Counted from the first letter of the stretch, positions 46,386-56,117 are shown. The stretch is 64,000 nucleotides of DNA from Calothrix sp. FI2-JRJ7 (GCA_019359675.1 JAHHGX010000002.1:1-64000); one strand, 5' to 3'. Program-made: numbers and translations. Notes: generated by a model not told the origin, from the sequence alone.

Positions 46386-48593
46386 TTACAGCCAATCATC
46401 ATCGTCATCATCCCAGTTATCTCGATAACTTGGACGGTCGCGACGTGAGTCAGGAGGTTTGCCAAAGTCCGAACGTCCTCCTCTACCGTAATCATTTCTT
46501 GAATCTCGATCAGAATTTCTTCCAGAAGAACCATAATCGCGGTCAGGGTCTCGACCATAATCACGCCCATAATCACGATTTGAATCACGACCATAATCAC
46601 GATTTGAATCTCGACTATAGTCTCTGCCGTAATCACGGTTGGAGTCTCGACCATAATCACGGTTGGAGTCGCGACCATAATCACGACCATAATCACGATT
46701 ATCTCGGTCGTCTTTATCGCCACCTGTAAATATGTCGCGAATGGTGCCGAACAAATCATCATCTTCATCATCCGCATAGTACGCGCGCACTTCGCGGTTC
46801 AATTCGGACAATGCATCTTGAAGGTCAGCATAAGATTGGTCGATACCTCGGTCGTCGTTTGCTTGTAATGCTTCACGCAGTTCACGACATATATTATCAA
46901 TACGCTGGCGCCGACTGCGGGCAAACTGCATTCCAAAATCTAAAGCGACTTCTCGCAGTTGACGTTCTGCCTGTAAAATCAATGCTTCAGCACGAGTACG
47001 CTTTTCGACTTTTTCTTTACGTTGACGGTCGGTTTCAGCGAATTTCTCAGCATCGCGAATAGCTTGGGTAATTTCTGACTCGCTCAATGTCGAGGCGCCT
47101 TGAATAGTTATACTTTGTTCGCGCCCAGTCGTGCGGTCGAGGGCTGTTACTTGTAATATCCCGTTAGCATCTATATCAAAAGATACTTGTACCTGGGGTA
47201 TACCACGTGGTGCTGGGGGAATACCATAAAGCTTGAAACGACCAAGGGATTTATTATCTACTGCCATTTCCCGCTCACCTTGAACTACGTGAATTTCCAC
47301 AGTATTTTGGTTATTTTCTGACGTGGAGAAAATATCCGAACGACGAACGGGAATTGTAGTATTGCGGGGAATTAATTTCTTTGCTACACCACCTATTGTT
47401 TCTAACCCTATTGATAGTGGTGTGACATCGAGTAGTAAAACATCTTTGAGTTCACCGCCAATAATACCAGCTTGAATAGCGGCGCCTATTGCCACAACTT
47501 CATCAGGGTTAACATTTTCATTGGCTTCAATACCAATTAAATCTTCGACTAACCTTTTTACCATTGGCATCCGCGTCGAACCACCCACTAATACCACTTC
47601 GTCGATATCATCAGGACGCAAACCAGCATCTCGAAGCGCACGTTTAACAGGTGTTCGTACTCGCATTAATAAATCTTCACATAACCCTTCAAACTCAGAA
47701 CGAGTTAGTCGTGTTTCAATGTGCTGAGGACCATCTTCGGTAGCAGTAATAAAGGGCAAATTAATATCAGTAACACTAACGGCAGAAAGTTCGATTTTGG
47801 CTTTCTCGGCGCCTTCGAGTAAACGCTGTAAAGCTTGACGGTCACTGCGTCGTAAATCTACACCGTGTTCTTCTTGAAATTTCTCTGCCAACCAATCAAC
47901 TATTTTTTTATCAAAATCATTACCACCAAGCTGAGTATCTCCACTAGTGGACTTTACTTCAAAAACACCATCTCCAACTTCCAGCACCGAGACATCAAAA
48001 GTTCCACCACCCAAGTCAAACACCAGGATAGTTTCGCTACGACCTTTATCTAAACCGTAAGCTAAAGATGCAGCAGTTGGCTCGTTAAGAATTCTTAAAA
48101 CGTCCAAACCAGCAATTCTGCCAGCATCGCGTGTAGCTTGACGCTGCGAATCGTTAAAATAAGCAGGAACTGTAATAACTGCACCAGTTACTTTTTCTCC
48201 CAAATAGCGACTAGCATCGTCTGCCAACTTCTTCAAAATCATTGAGGAAATTTCTTCGGGAGAGAAATCTTTACCCAAACGGGGACATACAATTTTAATA
48301 TTACTAACTTCGTCTTTGCGAATTGTGTAAGGAACGCGCTTTGATTCGGGACTAAGCTCAGAATACTTACGTCCAATAAAGCGCTTAACAGCGAAATATG
48401 TATTTTGTGGGTTTAGAACGGTTTGGCGCCGTGCCATTTGTCCAACAACTCTTTCACCGTCTTTGCTAAAGCCGACAACGGAGGGTGTTGTACGTGTTCC
48501 TTCAGCATTGGCAATCACCACCGGCTTGCCACCCTCCATGACAGCAACTACTGAGTTGGTTGTACCCAGGTCAATGCCGACTACCTTGCCCAT
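46386..48593 (-). CDS. dnaK: Hsp70 chaperone DnaK (DnaK3-like) with repetitive tail
   Basis: 735 residues. The ATPase domain has [60 protein letters not shown] and [17 protein letters not shown]; the substrate domain has [18 protein letters not shown]. After a helical lid (to ~610) comes a strongly charged tail of ~110 residues built from RDYGRDSN-type units, ending WDDDDDDWL. No EEVD-like end. The tail, the [19 protein letters not shown] segment before it and the dnaJ neighbour point to DnaK3, which in Synechocystis associates with membranes. The start codon context and length are clear. Confidence 0.92.
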   Translation of the reverse strand: MGKVVGIDLGTTNSVVAVMEGGKPVVIANAEGTRTTPSVVGFSKDGERVVGQMARRQTVLNPQNTYFAVKRFIGRKYSELSPESKRVPYTIRKDEVSNIKIVCPRLGKDFSPEEISSMILKKLADDASRYLGEKVTGAVITVPAYFNDSQRQATRDAGRIAGLDVLRILNEPTAASLAYGLDKGRSETILVFDLGGGTFDVSVLEVGDGVFEVKSTSGDTQLGGNDFDKKIVDWLAEKFQEEHGVDLRRSDRQALQRLLEGAEKAKIELSAVSVTDINLPFITATEDGPQHIETRLTRSEFEGLCEDLLMRVRTPVKRALRDAGLRPDDIDEVVLVGGSTRMPMVKRLVEDLIGIEANENVNPDEVVAIGAAIQAGIIGGELKDVLLLDVTPLSIGLETIGGVAKKLIPRNTTIPVRRSDIFSTSENNQNTVEIHVVQGEREMAVDNKSLGRFKLYGIPPAPRGIPQVQVSFDIDANGILQVTALDRTTGREQSITIQGASTLSESEITQAIRDAEKFAETDRQRKEKVEKRTRAEALILQAERQLREVALDFGMQFARSRRQRIDNICRELREALQANDDRGIDQSYADLQDALSELNREVRAYYADDEDDDLFGTIRDIFTGGDKDDRDNRDYGRDYGRDSNRDYGRDSNRDYGRDYSRDSNRDYGRDSNRDYGRDYGRDPDRDYGSSGRNSDRDSRNDYGRGGRSDFGKPPDSRRDRPSYRDNWDDDDDDWL
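46430..46720 (-). repeat. In-frame repeats encoding RDYGRDSN units
   Basis: Within the end of dnaK, units of 12 to 24 bases (TCACGACCATAATCACG-like) repeat about ten times with small changes. The protein reads as a string of RDYGRD and SNRDYGRD. Slippage or unequal exchange can change copy number in frame. Confidence 0.75.
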
Positions 48594-48750
48594 GCGTTAC
48601 TGTTCTCCTAATTTATCTTAATAAAACTATTTGTTTCGTTAGAAACCTTAGCTTGACTTATTGTATCTTGCACTCGAAAAAATGAAGGCAGAAGGCTGCT
48701 ACACATAGATTCAATATATATCCCTTTTCCTTTTTCTCTCCTAAGACTCT

Positions 48751-49599
48751 GTGAACCTGAAGACGCAACTTATTACTCACCTGAATCAAATTGTTCGCGA
48801 CCGCGACCCATACATAGCATCGGGTGGACATTTCTTTGTCCAGCAGTACATTCAAACTTCATTTGCCCAATGGGGAAGTGTGGAAATCCACACCTTTAAA
48901 GTTGGCGGTAAAAACTGTAGCAATCTCATATTGAATTTACCTTGTCAGGTGGAGTCTGAAAAGGCTAGCTTGCCACCAATTTTAATCGGCGCCCATTACG
49001 ACACTGTACCAGGTTCTCCTGGCGCCGATGATAACGCTACGGGTGTAGCAGTATTACTCGAACTCGCGCGCATGTTCGCTACTGAGCCAGCTAAATATCC
49101 TTTGCGACTCGTTGCATTTGATATGGAAGAGTATGGCTTAATGGGAAGTATTAGCTACGCGGCAAAACTTAAAGAAGAACAGCAACCTTTAAGATTGATG
49201 ATTTCGCTAGAAATGCTAGGGTACTGCGTAAAAACACCTAATTCACAAGCGTATCCGGCGCCGTTAGAGAAGATTTATCCAAATCGTGGCGACTTTATAG
49301 CGTTAATTGGTACCTGGCGAACACTACGTGACTTAATAAGTATCAGTCGCAGCATACGTAAAGTTGGTGTACCAAGTCAGTGGTTGCCTGTACCTAATCG
49401 CGGTTTAATTGTGCGAGATACTAGGCGTAGTGACCACGCGCCATTTTGGGATGCGGGTTATCCCGCGATAATGATTACTGATACCGCGAATATGAGAAAT
49501 CCTCATTATCATAAGCCGAGTGATACTATTGAGACTTTAGATTTGGATTTTTTGACGGGCGTGTGTGAGGGGATAGAAAAGGGTATTCGGAAATTGTAA
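48751..49599 (+). CDS. M28 family zinc peptidase
   Basis: 282 residues with the M28 metal sites: GAHYDTVPGSPGADDNATGV (His and bridging Asp), FDMEEYGLMGS (catalytic Glu pair), the RRSDHAPFWDAG segment and NPHYHKPSDT (last His). M28 enzymes are aminopeptidases or glutaminyl-cyclase-like. No signal peptide is seen, so it is probably cytosolic. The start is GTG 48751. It is divergent from dnaK. Confidence 0.88.
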   Translation: MNLKTQLITHLNQIVRDRDPYIASGGHFFVQQYIQTSFAQWGSVEIHTFKVGGKNCSNLILNLPCQVESEKASLPPILIGAHYDTVPGSPGADDNATGVAVLLELARMFATEPAKYPLRLVAFDMEEYGLMGSISYAAKLKEEQQPLRLMISLEMLGYCVKTPNSQAYPAPLEKIYPNRGDFIALIGTWRTLRDLISISRSIRKVGVPSQWLPVPNRGLIVRDTRRSDHAPFWDAGYPAIMITDTANMRNPHYHKPSDTIETLDLDFLTGVCEGIEKGIRKL

Positions 49600-49625
49600 C
49601 TGACCGGAATACGCTTTCAAGGGTA

Positions 49626-49763
49626 AGGTGGGCACTGCCCACCCTACACATGAATAGTGCAGTCAATATAATTATTTTTTACCACACACAGACACAGAGA
49701 CAGAGTGGAGGGTAAGAGAAATTGGTTAGCAACTCCTGAGAGCGGATGTAACGGATGAATTAT
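49626..49763. repeat. Repeat patch after the M28 gene
   Basis: It contains GGTGGGCACTGCCCACC (49626-49642), an ACACACAGACACAGAGACAG block (~49682) and CGGATGTAACGGATG (~49743). All three have relatives elsewhere in the window. Confidence 0.5.
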
Positions 49764-50342
49764 TTATTCAAACTGGATTTTGTCATAAATATCAGCTAAA
49801 GCTATCTCAAAAGTCATCGAATTCAAACAAAGCGTTTCATTCAAATCATCGTATTCAGTAAAAGTCCAACGCTTATCATCAGTTTTAAAATATTGCTCGA
49901 CATGTACTTCGTATTGGTCGATTAAAATATATTCTTGAAAAGTCGGAATAGTCCGATATGCGGCAAACTTATCATCTTTATCATAACTTTTAGTAGATTT
50001 CGATAAAACTTCACCAATTACTAACGGATTGGTTATTGTATCCTGGCGCCCTTCTTGCATTTGTAAGTCGCCTTGAACTACCATCACATCTGGATAAGTA
50101 TAAATACGTTTTTTGGGAATCCATAACCTTTGGTCAGCAACAGAGACTCGATAAGGTTGGCGCCTTAGTACATAATTAAGCGTACCACCTAAGTTAATAG
50201 CGATTTGACTATGATTCGGCGTACCACCAGTCATAAGTATAATTTCACCATCAATGTACTCATGGCGTTCGAGCGAGTTAATCTCTAACTCTAAATATTC
50301 TTCACACGTATAATATTTTTTTTCTTCAACTTGTGCAATCAT
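49764..50342 (-). CDS. Uma2 family endonuclease-like protein (DUF820)
   Basis: 192 residues matching the cyanobacterially expanded Uma2/DUF820 family with a PD-(D/E)XK fold: YTCEEYLELEINSLERHEYI, DGEIILMTGGTPNHSQIA, TYPDVMVVQGDLQ with the metal Asp, LVIGEVLSKSTKSYDKDDKF with Glu-x-x-Ser replacing the usual Glu-x-Lys spacing, and TFQEYILIDQYEVHVEQY. Many copies occur per genome and they move often. Activity is unproven. Confidence 0.88.
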   Translation of the reverse strand: MIAQVEEKKYYTCEEYLELEINSLERHEYIDGEIILMTGGTPNHSQIAINLGGTLNYVLRRQPYRVSVADQRLWIPKKRIYTYPDVMVVQGDLQMQEGRQDTITNPLVIGEVLSKSTKSYDKDDKFAAYRTIPTFQEYILIDQYEVHVEQYFKTDDKRWTFTEYDDLNETLCLNSMTFEIALADIYDKIQFE

Positions 50343-50448
50343 CGGTTATTACCCCCAATCCGTCCAAGCCTTTATCTAATATTGTACAAGCGAACTCGCG
50401 CAAAGTGGGTTTGTTGGGAAAAATAAGCATAAGTTAGGTTCTCAAATA

Positions 50449-50874
50449 ATGGATACAAACCGCACTTTAGAGAAAACGAACTCTCAATTAATAACTTATT
50501 CTAATCAAAGAGGCGCCCTTTACAACAAATACAAGTCTAAAATTATTCACAATCCTTGTTTAGGTAGGACATTAGTGAGTTTTCAAGCTAACAAAGAAGC
50601 CCAGTTTTCTTGGTTTAAATACCGAGAGGGATTTTCAGAAAAGCTTGTTACATACCTAATTGAGACTTTAAAACCAAAACCAGGCGCCTTACTTGACCCA
50701 TTTTCAGGAATTGGAACATCGTTATTTACTACAAGTGATTTAAACTGGCAAACTATTGGCATTGAGCTTTTACCCGTTGGTGTTTTTTCCATAGAAGCAA
50801 AAATAAATGCACGAACAGTAGATGTAGAAGCTTTAATACCATTTTTATATGAAGATGCACATTATTACTCTTAG
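50449..50874 (+). pseudogene. DNA methyltransferase fragment (N4/N6 type)
   Basis: A 141-codon frame. Near the middle is LLDPFSGIGTSLFTTSDLNW followed by QTIGIELLPV, the S-adenosylmethionine motif I (DPFxGxGT) and the acidic strand two of DNA methylases related to restriction-modification enzymes. The frame stops at 50872, and no catalytic (D/N/S)PP(Y/W) motif is found here or downstream. It therefore looks like a truncated N-terminal half. The product may still be made but should be inactive. Confidence 0.6.
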
Positions 50875-51008
50875 CCCCCCTTATTAAGGGGGGTGGGGGA
50901 ATTTAATTGTATGCAGCTTCATATTAGATTGGTATAAGCTTAATTGTAAACCAAATAAAAACCATAAATTTTTCTGATTACTATGATCAGCAGTACGCAT
51001 TTAATCAT

Positions 51009-51755
51009 TTAGGCATTACTAAAGGCGCCTTTCCTGAGTCTCAATAAATAGAACTCAAGAACAGTACAAGGTGAATTTTTATTCCAAGCTAAACGACGAC
51101 AAAGTTCGTCATCAAGCTTACCTTCAGGGCTTTCCCATTTTTTAAGTAAAGATTCTAGTGTATGGGATGGAGTATTACAGTTGGAAGCTAAAGACCAACG
51201 AGTTACACAGTAATTATCATCAACTAAACTTTCTAAAACACTGATGCTTGTATTCGGATGTTGAGCAACATCGCTACGAATAACAGAACTACGATGCGTC
51301 GCTAATTTTTCTAGAATTTCAGTAGGTATTTGTCCATAACTACCAATTGAATTTATCAAAAATTTTCTCAGAGTTTTTTCATCATATTTACGAGAAATTA
51401 TTTCAGCAACAACGTGGCTAGGTGTATTGTGATTTTCAGAGTCAAATAATTCATATTCTCGCCATAGACGTTCAAGAATTTCTACAGGCGTATTACGATT
51501 ACTGACAACTTTACTTTTAACTTTGAGGCTTGAGTCGTTTGCAAGTTCAATTAAAATGTGTGCAGGAGTATTCCTACAACTTGCAATTTTTTCTCTAACT
51601 ACCTCCGCTTCATCATTTGCAAGTGCTTCTATAATTTCAACAGGTATATCTTCTCGTCTCAAACGAGGGGTAACTAAATTAAGCCGTATATTAACATCCT
51701 TATCTTGAGTTAGCTCAAGTAAACAGTTCAAAGGAAGATTCTCGTTCTCAGACAC
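51009..51755 (-). pseudogene. Leucine-rich-repeat-variant protein fragment (3' part)
   Basis: 248 codons of LRV-type repeats of about 24 residues with NTP-x-x-(I/V)LE-x-L cores (CRNTPAHILIELANDSSLKV, NRNTPVEILERL, HPNTSISVLESLVDDNYC, NCNTPSHTLESLLKKW). The similarity extends upstream of the ATG in the same frame (NTPVHVLEQLIKDDDAIVRK), and a frame change near 51818-51835 links it to the preceding fragment. One decaying locus from 54016 to 51009 explains all five pieces. Confidence 0.6.
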
Positions 51756-51787
51756 TACTTTGCGAACTATCGCATCATCATCTTTAA

Positions 51788-51985
51788 TTAATTGTTCAAG
51801 TACATGTACTGGTGTATTTGTTCTAGAAGAAGTGCTACGCGCGAATTGATATCGCCATGTTTAGCTAAGTATTCTTGAAATTGATGAAAATTTGCGAAAT
51901 TGTTAATTATAAACCCTTTAGTTTTATCGTTCTCAAATTTTATCTCTTTTGCTAACTGTATACGATAAAGTTCTAAGAATGGCAT
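51788..51985 (-). pseudogene. Internal fragment of the LRV locus
   Basis: 65 codons (FLELYRIQLAKEIKFENDKT, NINSRVA-like end), continuous in frame with upstream sequence up to an in-frame TAA at 52075-52073. The 28 codons between (KVPSTYNSRTHEWEDWGIFW and onward) look coding, so that stop may be premature. It shifts frame at its own end into the 3' fragment. Confidence 0.45.
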
Positions 51986-52072
51986 GTTCGGGTAATCAAA
52001 CCAGAATATACCCCAGTCTTCCCATTCATGGGTTCTAGAGTTATAAGTTGATGGAACTTTGATTCCCTCAGA

Positions 52073-52636
52073 TTAATTCGCTAATTTTACTATAATATCT
52101 GGAGGGCATGAAGGATTTTTACATACATCTTCACGAACATATTTTTCTGAATTATTGGCTAATTCGTGTAAAATATGAGTTGGTGTATTCGGATTTATTG
52201 CTAAATAGTAGTTTATCGAAGAGTAAGCTATTTCCTTCATAGCCAATTCTTCTAAAATGTGAGGTGGAGTTTTAGAGTTACTTGCTAATTCTTCGTAAGC
52301 TTTAGTAGCATTCGCAACAAGTTGCTGAAAATATTCTTTTCTCTTTTTTTCTGGGATAGAAGAATTAAAAGCTAGTGCTAAACGCATATCCCAATCTTGA
52401 TACTGCCCTTGTGGATTCTTAGGTAAAGTAAGTTTTTCTTGTAACCTATCTCTAATTAAAGTTGGAGTATTGGGATTACCAAGTAAAGCAACTGCTACAG
52501 AACGAAAATTGTTAATACTGAAATTTGGTAACTCTAGTTTAGTAGCTAATTTTTCTAGAATATCAATTGGTGTAGCTTCTGATTTTGCTATAGTTAACCA
52601 AGCTTCTTTAATATTAAACATATTTTTAATTTTCAT
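52073..52636 (-). pseudogene. LRV repeat protein, middle ORF
   Basis: 187 codons. Repeats include EATPIDILEKLATKLELP, GNPNTPTLIRDRLQEKL, NSKTPPHILEELAMKEIAYS, NPNTPTHILHELANNSEKYV and NPSCPPDIIVKLAN. The ATG overlaps the stop of the preceding ORF (52626-52853). It could be a genuine second gene of an LRV operon; the in-frame continuation past its stop makes me favour decay. Confidence 0.5.
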
Positions 52637-52853
52637 CTACAATAAAATCGTCTTCATCATCTAAGTCTTGTGTATTATTATAGAAAAATTCTGCTATTTC
52701 CCCTTCATCTTCATATTGTCTATTTTCACTAAGTTTCAAATTGCTATCATTTGCATCAATGATATTATCTAAAAGCTGATGTCGTAAATTTGCTGATGTT
52801 TGAGTACACATAGCGAGTTCAAGAAAAATTTCGTAATCTTCTGCTTCTAGCAA
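52626..52853 (-). pseudogene. Acidic C-terminal piece of the first LRV gene
   Basis: Reads LLEAEDYEIFLELAMCTQTS, QLLDNIIDANDSN and the acidic end DLDDEDDFIVDEN. In this frame the sequence is open back into the 3' end of the 52865-54016 gene. Restoring one A in the A5 run at 52873-52869 would fuse them as TPDLIKKLTVKKLLEAED. It is therefore probably the lost C-terminus of that gene. Confidence 0.55.
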
Positions 52854-52864
52854 CTTTTTAACAG

Positions 52865-54016
52865 TTAATTTTTGATAAGGTCAGGCGTTTTTGGATTCTT
52901 AAATACTGCTAAACGAACCTTTAAAGAAGGATGTTGGGCTAATTGTTCTAATGTAGAGCTTAGTACATTTAGATGTTTTGCAACAGATAAAGGAAAATCT
53001 ACTAGTTGTGCAAGCGTTTCACCTGGAGTATTTGGATTATCAACTAACTCCTCTTTATATCTATTTTTGCGTCCAGAATTATATTTGATTAGTTCTGCTA
53101 ATACAACGGGAGGTAAGTCAGGTCTCATGGAGATATACTCATGGTGTTTAGGTAATAACTCTACTAAAGCTTGTTCAGAAGCATTAGGATGCTTTGAAAT
53201 TGTTTCCGTAATCTCTTGGTAATAATGATTTACTAATAAGTCGAGTACTTCTTTTGGTGTAGCAAGGTTATATACAACAGCAAACTGAATTTTCTCTTCT
53301 GAATCTTGTGCTAGCTTTGCTAAGGTTTCGTGTGGTGTATATGGGTTACGCGCAACTGCTAAACGAATCCAAGACCAAGGACTATCTGCAAGTACAGCTA
53401 ATTCCTCTGGGTTAGTTTCCCAGTTTTGAGCTATTTGATGTTGAGCCTCTATTTGCTCTATTACTTTTGTGAGGCTGTTATGGTGATATTTAACAGCTAT
53501 GCGAATTGGTAACTCTAAATCTCCTGCTAATTGTTCTAGAGTCGCATCAGGGGTATCTGGATGCGCTGCGGCTTTGAGTCGTTCTTCGATAATTGGGGAA
53601 AGTGCGAGTCTTTGTAGTAATTTTACCCGATGCCTCGGCGCCATGTATGGATTTTCAATTCCTTCAATTAGTCTATGTCCCGGCATCCACTCGCTAACCA
53701 AAACTTCAGGAACAGGCGCAAATTTTAATAACTCCGCTACGAGTCGGTCGTTTTGCCCTAACGGCGCCGTTTTCATTGCCGTTTCTGCAATTTCCTGCCA
53801 ATCTTCACCTGCTTCTCCAGCGAAGTTAACATGCATACTCGCAGCTTCAGCGACTTGGAAATTTGTACTGTTAGCTAGCACTTCCAAAAGTTGACGCGGC
53901 GCCTCACTATAATTAGCAACGGCAAGCTGAAATTCAACAGGTTGGCCAGCTAGCTGTTCTGGATGTTCTATAAATTGTTGCAGTTCCGAAAGGGTAAGCA
54001 CTTGAGGTGACTGCAT
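52865..54016 (-). CDS. Leucine-rich-repeat-variant (LRV) protein, frameshifted near its end
   Basis: 383 residues. After an N-terminal SELQQFIEHPEQLAGQPVEF segment the chain is composed of LRV/HEAT-like helical repeats (EAPRQLLEVLANSTNFQVAE, HPDTPDATLEQLAGDLELPI, NPYTPHETLAKLAQDSEEKI, NLATPKEVLDLLVNHY, NPNTPGETLAQLVDFPL). Such superhelical repeats mediate protein binding. It stops at a one-base slip in an A run, just before sequence that would continue it (see 52626-52853). The truncated product should still fold for most of its length. Confidence 0.65.
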   Translation of the reverse strand: MQSPQVLTLSELQQFIEHPEQLAGQPVEFQLAVANYSEAPRQLLEVLANSTNFQVAEAASMHVNFAGEAGEDWQEIAETAMKTAPLGQNDRLVAELLKFAPVPEVLVSEWMPGHRLIEGIENPYMAPRHRVKLLQRLALSPIIEERLKAAAHPDTPDATLEQLAGDLELPIRIAVKYHHNSLTKVIEQIEAQHQIAQNWETNPEELAVLADSPWSWIRLAVARNPYTPHETLAKLAQDSEEKIQFAVVYNLATPKEVLDLLVNHYYQEITETISKHPNASEQALVELLPKHHEYISMRPDLPPVVLAELIKYNSGRKNRYKEELVDNPNTPGETLAQLVDFPLSVAKHLNVLSSTLEQLAQHPSLKVRLAVFKNPKTPDLIKN

Positions 54017-54357
54017 GGTTATTTAGTTTAAAATAAATAATTTTATATAGTACCCATGAATTATTAAATCTGGCTTGAAAATTTAACATAAGTTTACGAA
54101 TGAATTAGTGGTTTGTGTCATTAAAGTTGGGAATTAGGTGCCGTTGCTTCGCGCATTTCTTAACTCTTATCTCTGTGGACTCTGTGTCTCTGTGGTAAAT
54201 AGATATACCATTTAAATTAATTACATATTCAAAACGTAAAAATCTTAAAGATGCGCGCGAAAGCGGGAAAACTGCGTTTACGTTCGCGACTCATGACAGG
54301 AGCGAGATGCGCGCGAAAGCGGGAAAACTGCGTTTACGTTCCTGAGTATGACAGTGG
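54017..54357. repeat. Spacer with a 56-base tandem duplication
   Basis: A 56-base unit starting AGATGCGCGCGAAAGCGGGA at 54249 is repeated from 54305, almost exactly over the first 38 bases. A CTCTGTGGACTCTGTGTCTC block (~54172) is the reverse complement of the ACAGAG repeats at 20305 and 49682. No gene seen. Confidence 0.55.
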
Positions 54358-55293
54358 TTAATTAGCGTGAACTTTAGGTTTTAGTTTGATTAAGTCGTCG
54401 ATATTGCGCTTTATGGTGTTGCAAATAGTATCGAGGGGTAAGTCGTTTGCGTCGTAGCCAAAGGGGTTTTCTATTTCTAAGCCAATTGCTTCTATACCAA
54501 ATAGTGTAAAGCTAATTAATGCTGATACAAAGCCTGTCCACCATCCTAAACTAGCGACCATTTGAAATGGTAGTGATAGGCAGTAAAGTAATAATAGTTG
54601 TTTAAGATGTATTGCGTAAGCTAGTGGCATTGGTGTTCGCAATATTCTTTCACAGGCGCCAAGGTTGTCAACTAATTGGTTAACTAGTTCTTGCATCGCT
54701 GAAAGTTGATAGCTATTTATACAGTTACGGTCGTATTGATGCTGTAAATAATCTCCTATCCAAAAGGCAACTTCGAGAGGAGGATTATCTATCATTGTTA
54801 ACTTTGCGTACCGTGTTTCAGGCATGAGTTCTTCTAACTCGGCATTGACTTGTTCTCCTCGCAAATGAATTTTTGTCGCTACCGCAAATGCTACTAATAA
54901 ATATAATGTTGCAATTTTGCTTTTTCTATCTTCGTATTCAATTTCATTTACCGAAACCCATATTTGCCGAGCTAGATTTCGGACATTATTAACCATAGAC
55001 CCCCAACACTTTCGACCTTCCCAAAAGCGTTCGTATGCAGTATTAGTACGAAATACAAGCAATAAACCTAAAACGATACTCGGTATGAGACTGCCTAAAA
55101 TAGGTTGTGATACAGGCAACTTGTAATAATGAAGTACCGAAATGAAAACGGCAAAAATCCCGCAACCTGTAACTCGTCTATGTATTGCTCTGATAACAGA
55201 ACCTTTTATTTGCAGTGCGCTTTTTAGCCAGTATCCTCTTTCAGCAGGCATATTAATTAAATAATATTTATTTGGTACGCGCGTTAAATGCAT
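54358..55293 (-). CDS. Bestrophin family protein
   Basis: A 311-residue membrane protein. The family marks are GSLIPSIVLGLLLVFRTNTA followed by YERFWEGRKCWGSMVNNVRN (the RTN-x-AYxRWWExR-like block), and LPFQMVASLGWWTGFVSALI with ENPFGYDANDLPLD near the C-terminus. Bestrophins are pentameric anion channels; thylakoid members shape ion balance in algae and plants, and cyanobacterial ones are candidate chloride or bicarbonate channels. Four hydrophobic segments are visible. Monocistronic. Confidence 0.88.
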   Translation of the reverse strand: MHLTRVPNKYYLINMPAERGYWLKSALQIKGSVIRAIHRRVTGCGIFAVFISVLHYYKLPVSQPILGSLIPSIVLGLLLVFRTNTAYERFWEGRKCWGSMVNNVRNLARQIWVSVNEIEYEDRKSKIATLYLLVAFAVATKIHLRGEQVNAELEELMPETRYAKLTMIDNPPLEVAFWIGDYLQHQYDRNCINSYQLSAMQELVNQLVDNLGACERILRTPMPLAYAIHLKQLLLLYCLSLPFQMVASLGWWTGFVSALISFTLFGIEAIGLEIENPFGYDANDLPLDTICNTIKRNIDDLIKLKPKVHAN

Positions 55294-55429
55294 TTTGCAC
55301 GCTTTTTAACAATGTACCTGATTTCACTGTTAAATTTAACGCTCAACCGAAGGAGTTGCCAAGGATACATATGTATGTTTATAGTAAATAAGCCCTCTTG
55401 GTGCCGGAGAGGAGTTAGGGAAAAATAAA

Positions 55430-55806
55430 ATTAAAAGCGGCAACTAAGATATTGTTTTTCGTCTGCTTGTGTTGATATGTGAACCATCATATCTTTGTCA
55501 CATGTTCCGGCTGAGTGACCTTGTAAAATTTGCATTTTTTGTGATAGTCTACAGTTTTGAAACATTGCTTTTTTCGGTGAAGGTTACGTAATCGTTTGCT
55601 TTGCAAGGGATTGTTGCGGAAACGTTGTTTACTACGATTTGCACGGTTAGGTCTTTTGCAAGAATACAGTTGTTTAATTGTCCGTTTGGGTGATTAACAA
55701 TCGTGCCGCTTTTACATAGTACTGAGGCTTCTGCTGGTAAGGATAAAAGATTCCAGGTAAGTCTACCAAGTAGGTATATTACTAGTTTTGAATATGTGTT
55801 AATAAG
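55430..55806 (-). pseudogene. Degenerate small secreted protein gene
   Basis: On the minus strand a frame without a standard start reads LLGRLTWNLLSLPAEASVLC, NHPNGQLNNCILAKDLTVQI, NVSATIPCKANDYVTFTEKS and then stops. Sense continues in another frame (MFQNCRLSQKMQILQGHSAG, TCDKDMMVHISTQADEKQYL, SCRF) to TAA at 55430. Removing one A from the A6 run at the junction joins them. Cysteines are regularly spaced, and the N-terminus looks like a signal peptide. I do not recognise the family. Confidence 0.45.
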
Positions 55807-56117
55807 TGGTTTTTATTGATGGATTTAAGAAACCTGGTTTCTTTTGGTTAAAATTGAAGATTGTTATGCTTAGTGTTTAAGAAACCAGGTTTCTGTGTTT
55901 TATTAAAATAAAGGGCACCTTATTAAGATGCCCTGTTATGCAGGTAAATCCATAATAGGATGTTACCTACACCTTCCCAACAATCAGCAACAGTGACTAA
56001 TTCCACGTTAGCCACATCACAGTCATAGACGTGAATAATAGTAATTTTATTAACGTGTAAACTTATATGACAGTAGTATATACACTGATTTTTTTTGAGG
56101 AAAGGGAAAAGTTACTA
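55807..56117. repeat. Spacer with a paired-palindrome repeat and an ORF remnant
   Basis: AGAAACCTGGTTTCT at 55828-55842 and AGAAACCAGGTTTCT at 55880-55894, 52 bases apart. A hairpin AGGGCA/TGCCCT lies at about 55913-55935. A start-less minus frame (HVYDCDVANVELVTVADCWE, then GVGNILLWIYLHN) may be a further remnant. Confidence 0.5.

Noticed and set aside
46400-46720. CRISPR-like regular repeats
   Set aside because: The period is short, divisible by three and in frame with DnaK; there are no unique spacers.
46343-46777. 144-residue minus frame rich in Val/Ile/Met and 99-residue plus frame rich in Asn/His in the dnaK tail
   Set aside because: Both are out-of-frame readings of the DnaK tandem repeats.
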